This document shows positions 45,589 through 54,513 of a stretch of DNA of 64,000 bases, piece after piece (within the stretch, counting starts at the first letter, position 1; the number at the start of each line of letters is the position of its first letter). The notes beneath the pieces were generated by a model. It had not been told where the DNA came from. It did no database searches and worked only from the letters and a program-made list of their open reading frames with translations. The position numbers and the translations under genes were made by a program. Location: assembly GCA_017549145.1 (NCBI GenBank), contig JAFYVM010000013.1:1-64000 (forward strand), read 5' to 3'. The stretch comes from Bacteroidales bacterium. Lineage in GTDB: Bacteria; Bacteroidota; Bacteroidia; Bacteroidales; UBA932.

Positions 45589-46741
45589 GATGTTTTTCCC
45601 CGAGGAAACAGCAACAGCATACATATTGACTAAAATTGCCGACCATCTGGCGGGAGATATGGATGTCAATGTGATATGTGGTCCGGCGTCGTATGAGGGG
45701 AAGGAAAGAATTCAGGATGCTGCAGTTTTGAATGAGAGGGTGAAGATACACCGCGTCAGCGGGACTGTATTTGGTAAGAACAGATTGATATCAAGGGGGT
45801 TGAGATTCCTGTCCTTGACATGGAAACTTACCAGGGAATTCAGAAAAAGGATTGCTGATGGTGATGAGGTTCTTGTGGTGACTAATCCTGCTCCCATACT
45901 TTTGTCTGTCGCCAGATTGCGTTCTAGAAAATCATTCAGCTTAAATCTGTTGGTGCATGATGTCTTCCCGGAAAACACAATCCCTGCCGGAATCATAAAA
46001 TCTGACAAGTCTCTGTTTTATAGAACCCTGAAGTCTTTGTTTGATAGAGCATACGCCAAGGCTGATAGACTGATTGTGCTTAGCCGTGATATGGAGGACA
46101 TTGTTTCGAGAAAGATTGGAGAGCATGGAGGTAGGACAGTCATTATAGAAAATTGGGCTGACTTGGATAATATAAATCCAAAGGAAAGGCCTGCAGATGG
46201 TAAGATAGTCTTACAATATGCAGGTAATCTCGGTCGTGTTCAAGGATTGATGGAGTTGTTGAAATGTGTGAAAGATTCTTCCAATGACCTAATAGAAATG
46301 AGTTTCTTCGGTGGCGGAGCTGTGGAGAAAGACCTGAAGAATTTTGTTGAGATCAATAAGATGGATAATGTCCGTTTTTACGGAAATTATAGGAGAAATG
46401 AGCAGAATGTGATACTTAATTCTTGCGATCTGGCAATAGTAACATTGGCTGAAGGAATGTATGGATTAGGTGTTCCTTCGAAGACATATAATATTCTTGC
46501 TGCAGGAAAACCGATATTGTATATTGGAGATGATAGAAGTGAGATAGCATTGATGATCAAGGAAAGCGGAATAGGTTATGTGTTTAAGCCTGATGAACTC
46601 GAAGATGTTACATCATTCCTTAAGAACCTTTCTGAGGAGAAGAGAGCAGAACTTATACAGATGGGAATAAAGGCGCGTCTTCTCGCTGAGAATTCATATT
46701 CTGAAAAAGTGATTTTGAATAAGTATTCAGAGATATTATGA
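45563..46741 (+). CDS. WbuB-like glycosyltransferase (GT4), probable FucNAc transferase
   Basis: A 392-residue GT4 enzyme. It starts LWILTEMFFPEETATAYILT, shows VHDVFPENTIPAGI, VLQYAGNLGRVQGLMEL and YGLGVPSKTYNILAAGKPI. In enterobacterial FucNAc clusters the order fnlA-fnlB-fnlC-wbuB-wbuC is known, WbuB being the FucNAc transferase. Here the WbuC-like gene follows with a 4-base overlap, so the same role is likely. It is separated from fnlABC by the 6-kb AT-rich block. Confidence 0.85.
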   Translation: MKTLWILTEMFFPEETATAYILTKIADHLAGDMDVNVICGPASYEGKERIQDAAVLNERVKIHRVSGTVFGKNRLISRGLRFLSLTWKLTREFRKRIADGDEVLVVTNPAPILLSVARLRSRKSFSLNLLVHDVFPENTIPAGIIKSDKSLFYRTLKSLFDRAYAKADRLIVLSRDMEDIVSRKIGEHGGRTVIIENWADLDNINPKERPADGKIVLQYAGNLGRVQGLMELLKCVKDSSNDLIEMSFFGGGAVEKDLKNFVEINKMDNVRFYGNYRRNEQNVILNSCDLAIVTLAEGMYGLGVPSKTYNILAAGKPILYIGDDRSEIALMIKESGIGYVFKPDELEDVTSFLKNLSEEKRAELIQMGIKARLLAENSYSEKVILNKYSEIL

Positions 46742-47145
46742 AATTAGATAATGCACTATTTGACGAGGTCTTGCTTAAGGCTCAGGAGTCGCCGAGAAGA
46801 AGGATGAATTTCGACCTCAGGACTACTCATGATGATCTTTCGCAAAGGATGCTGAATGTGTTGATGACTGACACGGTAATTCCAATCCATAGGCATGTGG
46901 ATACATCGGAAACAGTGGTTGTTTTGCGAGGTAAAGTGAGAGAGGAGTTTTATGATGTTACAGGAACAAAAACCGCTGAGTTTATACTTGAGGCTGGCGG
47001 AGAGTGTCCTGGAGTTCAGGTGCCAATGGGCCAATATCATACGTTAGTGTGTCTGGAAGATGGTAGCGTGATCTTCGAGGCGAAAGATGGTGCATATGAC
47101 CCGATAAAGACTGAGGATTTTTTACACCTTGAAAATGATAGGTAG
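46738..47145 (+). CDS. wbuC: WbuC-family cupin protein
   Basis: A 135-residue single-domain cupin: PIHRHVDTSETVVVLRGKVR contains the histidine/glutamate metal motif and PMGQYHTLVCLEDGSVIFEA the second. This family travels with FucNAc O-antigen and capsule genes, but its reaction is not established. It overlaps the upstream WbuB-like gene by four bases. The length is slightly short compared with typical members. Confidence 0.87.
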   Translation: MKLDNALFDEVLLKAQESPRRRMNFDLRTTHDDLSQRMLNVLMTDTVIPIHRHVDTSETVVVLRGKVREEFYDVTGTKTAEFILEAGGECPGVQVPMGQYHTLVCLEDGSVIFEAKDGAYDPIKTEDFLHLENDR

Positions 47146-48226
47146 GATGAATAAGGAATCAGTATATAAGATTTTGCGTTTGACTTTGGGCGGGGAAGTG
47201 GCGGATTTTATCCCGATGTCAGCACAGGAGTGGAATTGGGCATTTAATACATTGAGCCTCCATGGATTGTCAGCATTGGGATGTGTGGCTATTGAGAAGT
47301 TGCCTGTGGAGCTAAGGCCTTCAAAAGATGTTCTTTTGAAGTTTATTACTGCTGATATGTCAACGCAACAGTCGTATACCAGACTAAAGAAACTAGCAGA
47401 TAAAATTGAAGTACTTCTTAAAGATGCTGGGGTGAAATGTTTGTTGCTCAAGGGATTGTCGTTGGCGGAGTATTATCCTGTTCCTCATGCGCGTAAGTTT
47501 GTTGATATTGATCTGTATGCTCCTGATATGGGCAGCGTGATTGATGATGCATTCAAGTCGAAAGGTGTCAAGGTTGATACGGATTTCTATAGGCATTCAC
47601 ATATGAATCTTAGCGGAATTCTGGTTGAAAATCACTATTGTTTATTGGATGTTCGAGGACGTCAGAAATTGGCTGATTTGGATGCTGATTTAAAGAAGAT
47701 GGCTGTATCTCATTTGGCAACGTATGATGAGCCAGGCTTATATTATCCTGATGCTCACTTCTCATTGATTTTCAATCTTCATCATGCGATGTCGCATTTT
47801 ATTTATGAGGGTATATCATTTAAATTCCTTGTAGATTGGATATACTTCTTGAGAAACGAAAAGGAACTTCTTTCTTCGGAACATACTGCATTAGGCTTAC
47901 GCGATCATGAGCTTCTTAAGTTTGCTGCTGTGATGAGTGAGGTGTCGGTGAGACATCTTGGATTAGCCATAGATGACGTTCCAGAGTGTATTAGAACAGA
48001 AATGACTTTGCTGAAGCCTGCTGTAGTTGAGAAGTTTATTGATGATCTGTTCCGTCCATACGAGCAGGTTCATAAGAAAAGTATTATTGCAGAGCGAATG
48101 GGTAACGTTCGTAGAATTGTAAAATCAGCATGGAAGCCTAAGGAGTTTCTCGGGCAGAGTGCAATAGGATTCGTATGGGATAAGTTTTTGCCGATTCTTA
48201 GGGGCAGGAAGTATGAGGCTGATTAG
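47129..48226 (+). CDS. Nucleotidyltransferase-fold protein (PF14907-like)
   Basis: A 365-residue protein with a minimal nucleotidyltransferase core: LLLKGLSLAEYYPVPHARKF followed by DIDLYAPD, the G-S and D-x-D motifs. A helical C-terminal half includes ILVENHYCLLDVR and HHAMSHF. Proteins of this type occur beside capsule genes and in HprK-like/PqqD-like peptide systems; the substrate is unknown. The start is uncertain: 47129 overlaps wbuC by 17 bases, 47147 (MNKES) avoids it. It ends the long capsule operon; ugd has its own promoter. Confidence 0.78.
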   Translation: MKMIGRMNKESVYKILRLTLGGEVADFIPMSAQEWNWAFNTLSLHGLSALGCVAIEKLPVELRPSKDVLLKFITADMSTQQSYTRLKKLADKIEVLLKDAGVKCLLLKGLSLAEYYPVPHARKFVDIDLYAPDMGSVIDDAFKSKGVKVDTDFYRHSHMNLSGILVENHYCLLDVRGRQKLADLDADLKKMAVSHLATYDEPGLYYPDAHFSLIFNLHHAMSHFIYEGISFKFLVDWIYFLRNEKELLSSEHTALGLRDHELLKFAAVMSEVSVRHLGLAIDDVPECIRTEMTLLKPAVVEKFIDDLFRPYEQVHKKSIIAERMGNVRRIVKSAWKPKEFLGQSAIGFVWDKFLPILRGRKYEAD

Positions 48227-48263
48227 ATCAGATGATTGGAATTTTTTAGATGGCGTCTATACG

Positions 48264-48294
48264 TTTGTAGAGTGTGGGGAAATTGTTAACTTTG
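48264..48294 (+). promoter_or_regulatory. Promoter of ugd
   Basis: TTTG (48264-48267), 19-bp spacer, TAACTTTG (48287-48294): one of the best consensus matches in the window. It predicts a start near 48300 and supports translation from 48316 over 48307. Confidence 0.7.
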
Positions 48295-48315
48295 TAAGTT
48301 CTAAAGATGTATGAT

Positions 48316-49554
48316 ATGAAGATAGCAGTTGCTGGAACCGGATACGTGGGAATGTCGATGGCGACATTGATTTCGCAGAACCATAGTGTGGTGGCTGTGG
48401 ATATTGTACCGCAGAAGGTGGAGATGATCAATCGCCGCGAGAGCCCGATTCAGGATGAGTATATCGAGAAGTATTTTGCTGAGAAGGAGCTGGATCTTGT
48501 GGCTACCTTGGATGGGGAGACTGCTTATCGTGATGCGGAGTTTGTAATTATTGCTGCGCCTACCAATTATGACCCTCAGCGCAATTTCTTCGATACTTCT
48601 GCAGTTGAGGCTGTAATCCAGAAGGTTCTTAGTGTGAATCCTGATGCGATTATGGTAATCAAGTCGACTATCCCTGTCGGCTTTACAGAGTCTGTTCGTG
48701 AAAAGTACAACACTGAGAATGTTCTTTTCTCGCCAGAGTTCCTTCGTGAGTCCAAGGCTTTGTATGATAATCTATATCCATCCAGAATCATTGTGGGTAC
48801 TGATATGGAGAATCCTCGTCTCGTGGAGGCTGCTGATAAGTTTGCAGGTCTGCTACAGGAGGGGGCTTTGAAGCCTGAGGTAGATACGCTTATCATGGGC
48901 TTTACAGAGGCTGAGGCTGTGAAACTTTTTGCTAATACATATCTTGCGCTTCGAGTGTCATATTTCAATGAACTTGATACTTATGCGGAGATGAAGGGAC
49001 TTAACACTCAGAATATCATCCGAGGTGTCTGCCTTGATCCACGTATTGGTGACCATTACAATAATCCTTCTTTCGGATACGGCGGATATTGCCTTCCTAA
49101 GGATACCAAGCAGCTGCTTGCAAACTATGATGATGTGCCGCAGGAAATCATGCGTGCAATCGTGGAGAGTAACCGAACCCGTAAGGATTTTATCGCCGAC
49201 CGTGTGCTTCAGATGGCCGGATATTATTCATATAGTGAGGGATATCATTATGATGCATCTCAGGAACGCCACTGTGTGATTGGAGTTTATCGTTTGACTA
49301 TGAAGTCGAATTCTGACAATTTCCGCCAGAGTTCTATCCAGGGCGTGATGAAGCGCATCAAGGCTAAGGGAGCTACAGTGATTGTATATGAGCCGTCGCT
49401 TGAGGATGGTTCTACATTCTTCGGAAGTCGTGTGGTTAACGATCTGGAGGCGTTCAAGGCAGAGTGTGATGCGATTATTGCCAATCGCTATGATTCTGTG
49501 CTTGATGATGTACAGGAGAAGGTTTATACTAGAGACGTATTCAAGAGGGACTGA
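48316..49554 (+). CDS. ugd: UDP-glucose 6-dehydrogenase
   Basis: It oxidises UDP-glucose to UDP-glucuronate. The start at 48316 ([17 protein letters not shown]) gives the NAD-binding motif at the N-terminus. The 412 residues include [27 protein letters not shown] and the catalytic cysteine in [15 protein letters not shown] (about 258). The length is typical of the short Ugd form. It is followed four bases later by the epimerase that uses its product. Confidence 0.95.
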   Translation: MKIAVAGTGYVGMSMATLISQNHSVVAVDIVPQKVEMINRRESPIQDEYIEKYFAEKELDLVATLDGETAYRDAEFVIIAAPTNYDPQRNFFDTSAVEAVIQKVLSVNPDAIMVIKSTIPVGFTESVREKYNTENVLFSPEFLRESKALYDNLYPSRIIVGTDMENPRLVEAADKFAGLLQEGALKPEVDTLIMGFTEAEAVKLFANTYLALRVSYFNELDTYAEMKGLNTQNIIRGVCLDPRIGDHYNNPSFGYGGYCLPKDTKQLLANYDDVPQEIMRAIVESNRTRKDFIADRVLQMAGYYSYSEGYHYDASQERHCVIGVYRLTMKSNSDNFRQSSIQGVMKRIKAKGATVIVYEPSLEDGSTFFGSRVVNDLEAFKAECDAIIANRYDSVLDDVQEKVYTRDVFKRD

Positions 49555-49557
49555 TTT

Positions 49558-50568
49558 ATGAGGGTTTTTATCACGGGCGTAGCGGGGTTTATCGGAAGTA
49601 ATCTTGCAAAGACTATTTTGCAGCAGAGGGAAGATGTTCAGGTGCTCGGAATAGATAATCTTGACGATTATTATGATGTCGGATTGAAAGAATCGCGTTT
49701 AAGTGAACTTGCCGGATATCCGCAATTTACCTTTGTTAAAGGAAGCATAGTAGATGCGAAGTTTTTACGAGGTGTCTTCGAGGATTTCAAACCTCAGATT
49801 GTAATCAATTTTGCTGCCCAGGTGGGTGTGCGTAATAGTGTTACAAATCCTGATGCTTACGTTGAGACAAATATCGTAGGCTTTTATAATATTCTGGAGG
49901 CATGCCGCCAATCATATCAGTTGTATGACGGTGGTGTCCAGCATCTTATATACGCTTCCTCGTCTTCAGTTTATGGGGCAGATCAGGAGTTGCCATATTC
50001 TACTGATAAAAAGTCAGATACCCCGGTTTCTCTGTACGCTGCAACCAAGAAAAGCAATGAGCTGATGGCTCACGCATATAGCAAGCTATACAATATTCCA
50101 TCAACAGGATTGCGCTTCTTTACGGTCTATGGACCGGCTGGCCGTCCAGATATGGCTTATTTCAAATTTACTGACCGACTCGTTAGGGGAGAGAAGATTC
50201 AGATCTTCAATTACGGTGATTGTATGAGAGATTTTACATACGTTGATGACGTTATTGAGTGCGTCTATCGTGTGATGTTGAAAGCTCCTGAGTCGTATGC
50301 AGTATATAACGTGGGTAACAGCAAACCAGAGAATCTTCTCGAATTTGTAGATATATTGCAGCAGGAACTGATTAGTGCGGGTGTTCTTCCTTCTGATTAT
50401 GATTTTGAATCGCATAAGGAATTGGTGCCTATGCAGAAAGGCGATGTCCCTGTAACTTTTGCAGATACATCTGCATTGGAGCGCGATTTTGGCTTCAAAC
50501 CATCTACTCCTCTTAGAGAAGGATTGAGGAGATTCGCTATGTGGTACGCAAAGTACTATAACAAGTAA
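49558..50568 (+). CDS. UDP-glucuronate 4-epimerase-like SDR
   Basis: Expected to convert UDP-glucuronate to UDP-galacturonate. The 336 residues show GVAGFIGSNLAKT, FAAQVGVRNSVTNPDAYVET, ASSSSVYGADQELP, YAATKKSNE (catalytic Tyr and Lys, about 159 and 163) and TVYGPAGRPDMA; the last two resemble UDP-GlcA epimerases more than UDP-glucose epimerases. Placement directly after ugd supports the substrate. It could still act on another UDP-sugar. Confidence 0.88.
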   Translation: MRVFITGVAGFIGSNLAKTILQQREDVQVLGIDNLDDYYDVGLKESRLSELAGYPQFTFVKGSIVDAKFLRGVFEDFKPQIVINFAAQVGVRNSVTNPDAYVETNIVGFYNILEACRQSYQLYDGGVQHLIYASSSSVYGADQELPYSTDKKSDTPVSLYAATKKSNELMAHAYSKLYNIPSTGLRFFTVYGPAGRPDMAYFKFTDRLVRGEKIQIFNYGDCMRDFTYVDDVIECVYRVMLKAPESYAVYNVGNSKPENLLEFVDILQQELISAGVLPSDYDFESHKELVPMQKGDVPVTFADTSALERDFGFKPSTPLREGLRRFAMWYAKYYNK

Positions 50569-50583
50569 TTAAAAATTATAGAT

Positions 50584-51777
50584 ATGCCTGTCATTTCTCA
50601 ACGTGGTATTGAAATACCATCGTCACCTATACGAAAACTTACTCCTCTTGCAAATAATGCCAAGGCAAGGGGAATCAAAGTATATCATCTGAACATCGGT
50701 CAGCCGGATCTTCCGACTCCGGAGTCTGCTCTCGAGGCAGTTCGTCAGGTGGATCGAAAAGTTCTTGAGTATAGCCCAAGCCAGGGTTTCTTGAGCCTCC
50801 GCAAGAAACTTGCAGAGTATTATTCTAAGTATCGTATTGAACTTTCACCAGATGATATCATTGTTACTGCCGGAGGTTCTGAGGCGGTGCTTTTCGCCTT
50901 TCTTTCATGTCTTAATCCGGGTGACGAGATCATTATCCCTGAGCCTGCTTACGCTAACTATATGGCGTTTGCTGTGTCTGCCGGTGCTGTGATCAAGACT
51001 GTGCCTTCTTCAATTGAGACAGGTTTTGCTCTTCCTCCAGTGGAGAAGTTTGAAGAGCTTATTACAGAGCGCACAAAGGCAATTCTGATCTGTAATCCTA
51101 ACAATCCTACAGGCTATCTTTATTCTCGCAAGGAGATGAATCAGATTCGTGACCTTGTGAAGAAGTATGACCTGTATCTGTTCTCGGACGAGGTTTACCG
51201 TGAGTTTATCTATACAGGTTCACCATATATTTCAGCTTTCCATCTAGATGGTCTTGAGGATAATGTCGTGCTGATTGATTCGGTGTCTAAAAGATATTCA
51301 GAGTGCGGAATCCGTATAGGTGCTTTGGTGACTAAGAATAAGGCTGTGCGTGATGCAGTGATGAAGTTCTGTCAGGCTCGTTTGAGTCCGCCGCTTTTGG
51401 GCCAGATTGTGGCTGAGGCGTCGATTGAGGGCACTGAGGAGTATTCGGCAGATGTTTATGAGCAGTATGTGGAGAGACGTAAGTGTCTGATTGATGGACT
51501 TAATAAGATTCCGGGAGTGTATTCACCGATTCCTATGGGCGCGTTCTACACTATGGCTCGTATTCCAGTGGATGATGCGGAGAAGTTCTGCGCATGGTGC
51601 TTGACTGATTTTGATTATGAGGGCGAGACTATTATGATGGCTCCGGGTAATGGCTTCTATGCTACACCAGGTATGGGACGTGATGAGGTGCGTATCGCTT
51701 ATGCTTTGAATATTGAGGATTTGAAGCGTGCTGTGGTGATTCTGGAGAAGGCTTTGGAGGCTTATAATTCTTTGTAG
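50584..51777 (+). CDS. PLP-dependent aminotransferase, class I/II
   Basis: A 397-residue fold-type I aminotransferase of the aspartate/aromatic group: NIGQPDLPTPES, SPSQGFLSLRKKLAEYY, CNPNNPTGYLYSRKEM, FSDEVYREF and the PLP lysine in DSVSKRYSECGIRIG (about 236). The substrate cannot be read; amino acid metabolism is more likely than sugar amination, as it lacks the DegT pattern. It is 15 bases after the epimerase and is followed by a hairpin-forming copy of the dispersed repeat. Confidence 0.9.
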   Translation: MPVISQRGIEIPSSPIRKLTPLANNAKARGIKVYHLNIGQPDLPTPESALEAVRQVDRKVLEYSPSQGFLSLRKKLAEYYSKYRIELSPDDIIVTAGGSEAVLFAFLSCLNPGDEIIIPEPAYANYMAFAVSAGAVIKTVPSSIETGFALPPVEKFEELITERTKAILICNPNNPTGYLYSRKEMNQIRDLVKKYDLYLFSDEVYREFIYTGSPYISAFHLDGLEDNVVLIDSVSKRYSECGIRIGALVTKNKAVRDAVMKFCQARLSPPLLGQIVAEASIEGTEEYSADVYEQYVERRKCLIDGLNKIPGVYSPIPMGAFYTMARIPVDDAEKFCAWCLTDFDYEGETIMMAPGNGFYATPGMGRDEVRIAYALNIEDLKRAVVILEKALEAYNSL

Positions 51778-51778
51778 G

Positions 51779-51840
51779 AGATCCTTCGCTTCGCTCAGGA
51801 TGACATGACACCTGTCATGCTGAACGCAGTGAAGCATCTT
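51779..51840. repeat. Dispersed repeat as an inverted pair (hairpin)
   Basis: AGATCCTTCGCTTCGCTCAG and its partial reverse complement (GTCATGCTGAACGCAGTGAA..) face each other around TGACACC. The stem begins two bases after the aminotransferase stop. The paired copies could act as a terminator or mRNA stabiliser. Confidence 0.75.
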
Positions 51841-51859
51841 AATTCAGGAAGACAATTAC

Positions 51860-52924
51860 ATGAAAATGAATAGTAGTAATCATATAGTGATAATGGCAGG
51901 AGGAATCGGCAGCAGGTTCTGGCCGATGAGTACTCCTGAGTGTCCGAAGCAGTTCATTGATGTGATGGGCTGTGGTAAGACCATGATACAGATGACAGTG
52001 GAGAGGTTCGCTCCTCTTTGTCCGTTGGCGAATTTCTGGGTAGTGACCAGCGCGGAGTATGTGGATACAGTTCGTACTCAGTTGCCTCAGATTCCTGTGC
52101 AGAATATTCTTGCTGAGCCTGCTATGCGTAATACTGCTCCGTGTATTGCTTATGCATGCTGGAAGATACGTCAGCAGTGCCCGGAGGCAAATGTTGTGGT
52201 GACTCCGGCTGATGCTTTAGTGGTTGATGTGGATGATTTCAGGAAGGTGATTGCCAGGGCATTGGAGTTCACTGCGGCTGAGAAACGTATTGTAACTGTA
52301 GGAATCCGTCCTACTCGTCCGGAGACTGGATATGGTTATATAGCAGCGGGGGAGATTGCTGGTCAGGAAAATTCAATTGAAGTCAGAAAGGTAGATTCAT
52401 TTAGGGAGAAGCCTGCTCTGGAGGTCGCTAAGGAGTATCTTGCTGCTGGAAATTATCTTTGGAATGCCGGTATCTTCGTGTGGAGCGTGAATACGATTGT
52501 GGAGTCTATGAAGACTTTTGTGCCTGATCTTGCGGCAAAGATGGATGAGATGTCAAGGGCATTCTATACAGCTGATGAACCTGCTGTGGTTCGTTCTATA
52601 TTCCCGACTTGCGAGAAGATTTCGATTGACTACGCTGTCATGGAGAAGGCTGATTATATCTACACCATTCCTGGTGATTTCGGATGGAGCGATGTGGGAA
52701 CCTGGGGATCGCTATGGACGCTCCTCAAGCATGATGCCAACGGAAATGCAGTTGTGGGAGATAATGTGTATTTGAATGAGTGCAGGGGATGTATCGTGCA
52801 TGCTCCGGGTGCAGAAAGCGTCGTTCTTCAGGGCCTTGAGGATAGCATCGTGGTAGAGCGTGATGGACGACTTCTTATCTGCAAACTTTCTGAGGAACAG
52901 AGAATTAAGGATTTTAGAAAGTAG
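51860..52924 (+). CDS. manC: Mannose-1-phosphate guanylyltransferase
   Basis: It makes GDP-mannose from GTP and mannose 1-phosphate. The 354-residue protein has the nucleotidyltransferase signature MAGGIGSRFWPMSTPECPKQF at the N-terminus (20 residues shown in part), TPADALVVD, and the active-site FREKPALEVAKEYL. Only the transferase domain is present, without the isomerase cupin of bifunctional forms. A second ATG at 51866 is possible. No gmd or fcl gene is visible in the window. Confidence 0.93.
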   Translation: MKMNSSNHIVIMAGGIGSRFWPMSTPECPKQFIDVMGCGKTMIQMTVERFAPLCPLANFWVVTSAEYVDTVRTQLPQIPVQNILAEPAMRNTAPCIAYACWKIRQQCPEANVVVTPADALVVDVDDFRKVIARALEFTAAEKRIVTVGIRPTRPETGYGYIAAGEIAGQENSIEVRKVDSFREKPALEVAKEYLAAGNYLWNAGIFVWSVNTIVESMKTFVPDLAAKMDEMSRAFYTADEPAVVRSIFPTCEKISIDYAVMEKADYIYTIPGDFGWSDVGTWGSLWTLLKHDANGNAVVGDNVYLNECRGCIVHAPGAESVVLQGLEDSIVVERDGRLLICKLSEEQRIKDFRK

Positions 52925-52926
52925 TT

Positions 52927-53112
52927 ATGGCTGATAATTATCTGGAAAAGAAGTTCGAGGATATGCGTGAACGGGCGTCTGCAAAGCAGGCGAAGGAGGA
53001 ACGTCTCAGACAGGCGGCTTGGAAGAAGCGTATGGATGCATATCGTAAGCGTCTGGCTGATGAGGCTGCTGCTACGCAAAAGCCTAGCGATGTAGCGGAG
53101 GCTGAGGATTAA
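52927..53112 (+). CDS. Small charged helical protein
   Basis: A 61-residue protein, very rich in Lys, Arg, Glu and Ala, predicted as one long helix or coiled coil (KKFEDMRERASAKQAKEE and KKRMDAYRKRLADE). It starts two bases after manC and has no signal peptide or cysteines. Similar short proteins are common in Bacteroidales and have no known role. Its last 29 bases overlap the convergent S24/S26 peptidase gene. It does not look like a RiPP precursor. Confidence 0.65.
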   Translation: MADNYLEKKFEDMRERASAKQAKEERLRQAAWKKRMDAYRKRLADEAAATQKPSDVAEAED

Positions 53113-53554
53113 GTCTGCGCCAGAGAGCTAGTGGATAGCGGCGTAGAGGTCTGAAGGTGACCCATATCCAAGAGTATATTCTCCAAAGGAGATTTGTAGA
53201 AGTATAAGTGCGATTCTTGCGTGTGATGCTGTGCATGATGCCAGCAATGCCGTCAAGAGTCGCTTTTTCTTGCTGACCAATGTTTCCGTCACCTTCAAGT
53301 AGAATATGGTTTCCTTTTCGACGGATGATTCGATGTAGAACGATATTGCCTTTAATGTCTCGTACGAGAGCAACTGTGCCGGGACGAATATCAGAGTCTG
53401 TCCAAGGGCCTAGGGTAATATGATCTCGCAGATGAACAAGGAAAGGATTCATACTATAACCATTTGCTGTCAAGGTTACAGTCTTTCCCTCAGCAATCAT
53501 TGTACTGATTTCTTTGAAGATGTCTTCTTTATTTATGAGAATCTGCTTTGTCAT
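53084..53554 (-). CDS. S24/S26-family (signal peptidase I-like) protein
   Basis: A 156-residue protein with the catalytic serine region LTANGYSMNPFLVHLRD (about 25-41) and the following GTVALVRDIKGNIVLHRIIR, HILLEGDGN block of the S24/S26 fold. It lacks a clear N-terminal membrane helix; a moderately hydrophobic C-terminal segment (LLWRIYSWIWVTF) may be membrane-bound. I start at 53554 (MTKQILI). A -7 element TACTTTTG at 53586-53579 serves it, back to back with the promoter of the HprK-like gene. It is probably the peptidase partner of that cassette. Confidence 0.83.
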   Translation of the reverse strand: MTKQILINKEDIFKEISTMIAEGKTVTLTANGYSMNPFLVHLRDHITLGPWTDSDIRPGTVALVRDIKGNIVLHRIIRRKGNHILLEGDGNIGQQEKATLDGIAGIMHSITRKNRTYTSTNLLWRIYSWIWVTFRPLRRYPLALWRRLNPQPPLHR

Positions 53555-53578
53555 TTTGATAATCCGCGTCGAGCAATG

Positions 53579-53608
53579 CAAAAGTACTGATAAATTTTGC
53601 TATCTTTG
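53579..53608. promoter_or_regulatory. Divergent -7 elements: peptidase (minus) and HprK-like kinase (plus)
   Basis: TACTTTTG on the minus strand (53586-53579) and TATCTTTG on the plus strand (53601-53608) are only 14 bp apart. The plus transcript would start within a few bases of the ATG at 53617, so it is nearly leaderless. Confidence 0.5.
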
Positions 53609-53616
53609 AAGGTTTT

Positions 53617-54510
53617 ATGGGAAATTCTTACAAATATACAGTTGCAGGTCATACTTTCTGCATTTCTTTGCCAAATGGGTTTGATCCAGAGACCTTTTTG
53701 GCTCCTTACGTGCCTTTTACTGAAACTGGACCTGATGCGCTTCCTGTCATCAATCTGAAAGTAGAGATCGTAGAGACGCTACGTTCAGTCGTAACAGGAC
53801 AGGTGAAAGAAGTCTTCAATGATGAAGCACCATATTTTTGGCTATTTGAGCAGGATGGAAAATTCTTGTATGGATTTTCATATACCAAGAAAGCACCAAA
53901 TTGTATTGTGGCGACTTCAGATGATTATTCTGAGGCAGTGGTCTATGTCTCTGAAGCATATGCTCAAAAGTTGATGGAGTTTGCTTTGAGCAATGCTATA
54001 ATGCTTCTTTACACATTCCGCACCTCTGGTCAGGATACCCTTATGGTGCATGCTTCCGTGATAAAATATAAGGGACGTGGTTATATGTTCCTTGGAAAGA
54101 GTGGTACAGGTAAGAGTACTCACAGCAGCTTGTGGCTTAAACACATTGAGGGTACAGAGCTTTTGAATGATGATAATCCTGTAGTGCGCGTTATTGATGG
54201 ACAAGCATATGTGTATGGATCGCCATGGAGTGGAAAGACCCCTTGCTATAAGAATGACTTTGTACCCCTCGCTGGAATCGTAAGGTTGTCACAGGCTCCG
54301 TACAATAAGATAAATCGTCTTGTGCCACTTCTGGCTTATACTGCATTTATGCCGTCTTGTAGTTGTATGAGATGGGAACCAAGTGCGACTAATGCATTAC
54401 ATAAGTCTGTGGAGAAGGTGATTTCAGCAGTGAAATGCTGGCATCTGGAATGTCTTCCGGATGAGGAGGCAGCTCGTGTATGTTGCGCTGCTGTAGAGGT
54501 TAAAGAATAG
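53617..54510 (+). CDS. HprK-like serine kinase family protein
   Basis: A 297-residue protein. The N-terminal half (about 1-130) is unrecognised. The C-terminal half has a P-loop of HPr-kinase or PEP-carboxykinase type: HASVIKYKGRGYMFLGKSGT then GKSTHSSLW (about 155-175), LLNDDNPVVRV and YGSPWSGKTPCYKN. Such kinases occur in peptide-modifying gene sets with PqqD-like proteins, S24/S26 peptidases and ABC exporters, as in lasso-peptide-like or exosortase-linked systems. The ABC exporter starts three bases after it. I see no PqqD-like gene or precursor peptide next to it. The function is inferred from company. Confidence 0.82.
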   Translation: MGNSYKYTVAGHTFCISLPNGFDPETFLAPYVPFTETGPDALPVINLKVEIVETLRSVVTGQVKEVFNDEAPYFWLFEQDGKFLYGFSYTKKAPNCIVATSDDYSEAVVYVSEAYAQKLMEFALSNAIMLLYTFRTSGQDTLMVHASVIKYKGRGYMFLGKSGTGKSTHSSLWLKHIEGTELLNDDNPVVRVIDGQAYVYGSPWSGKTPCYKNDFVPLAGIVRLSQAPYNKINRLVPLLAYTAFMPSCSCMRWEPSATNALHKSVEKVISAVKCWHLECLPDEEAARVCCAAVEVKE

Positions 54511-54513
54511 GTT

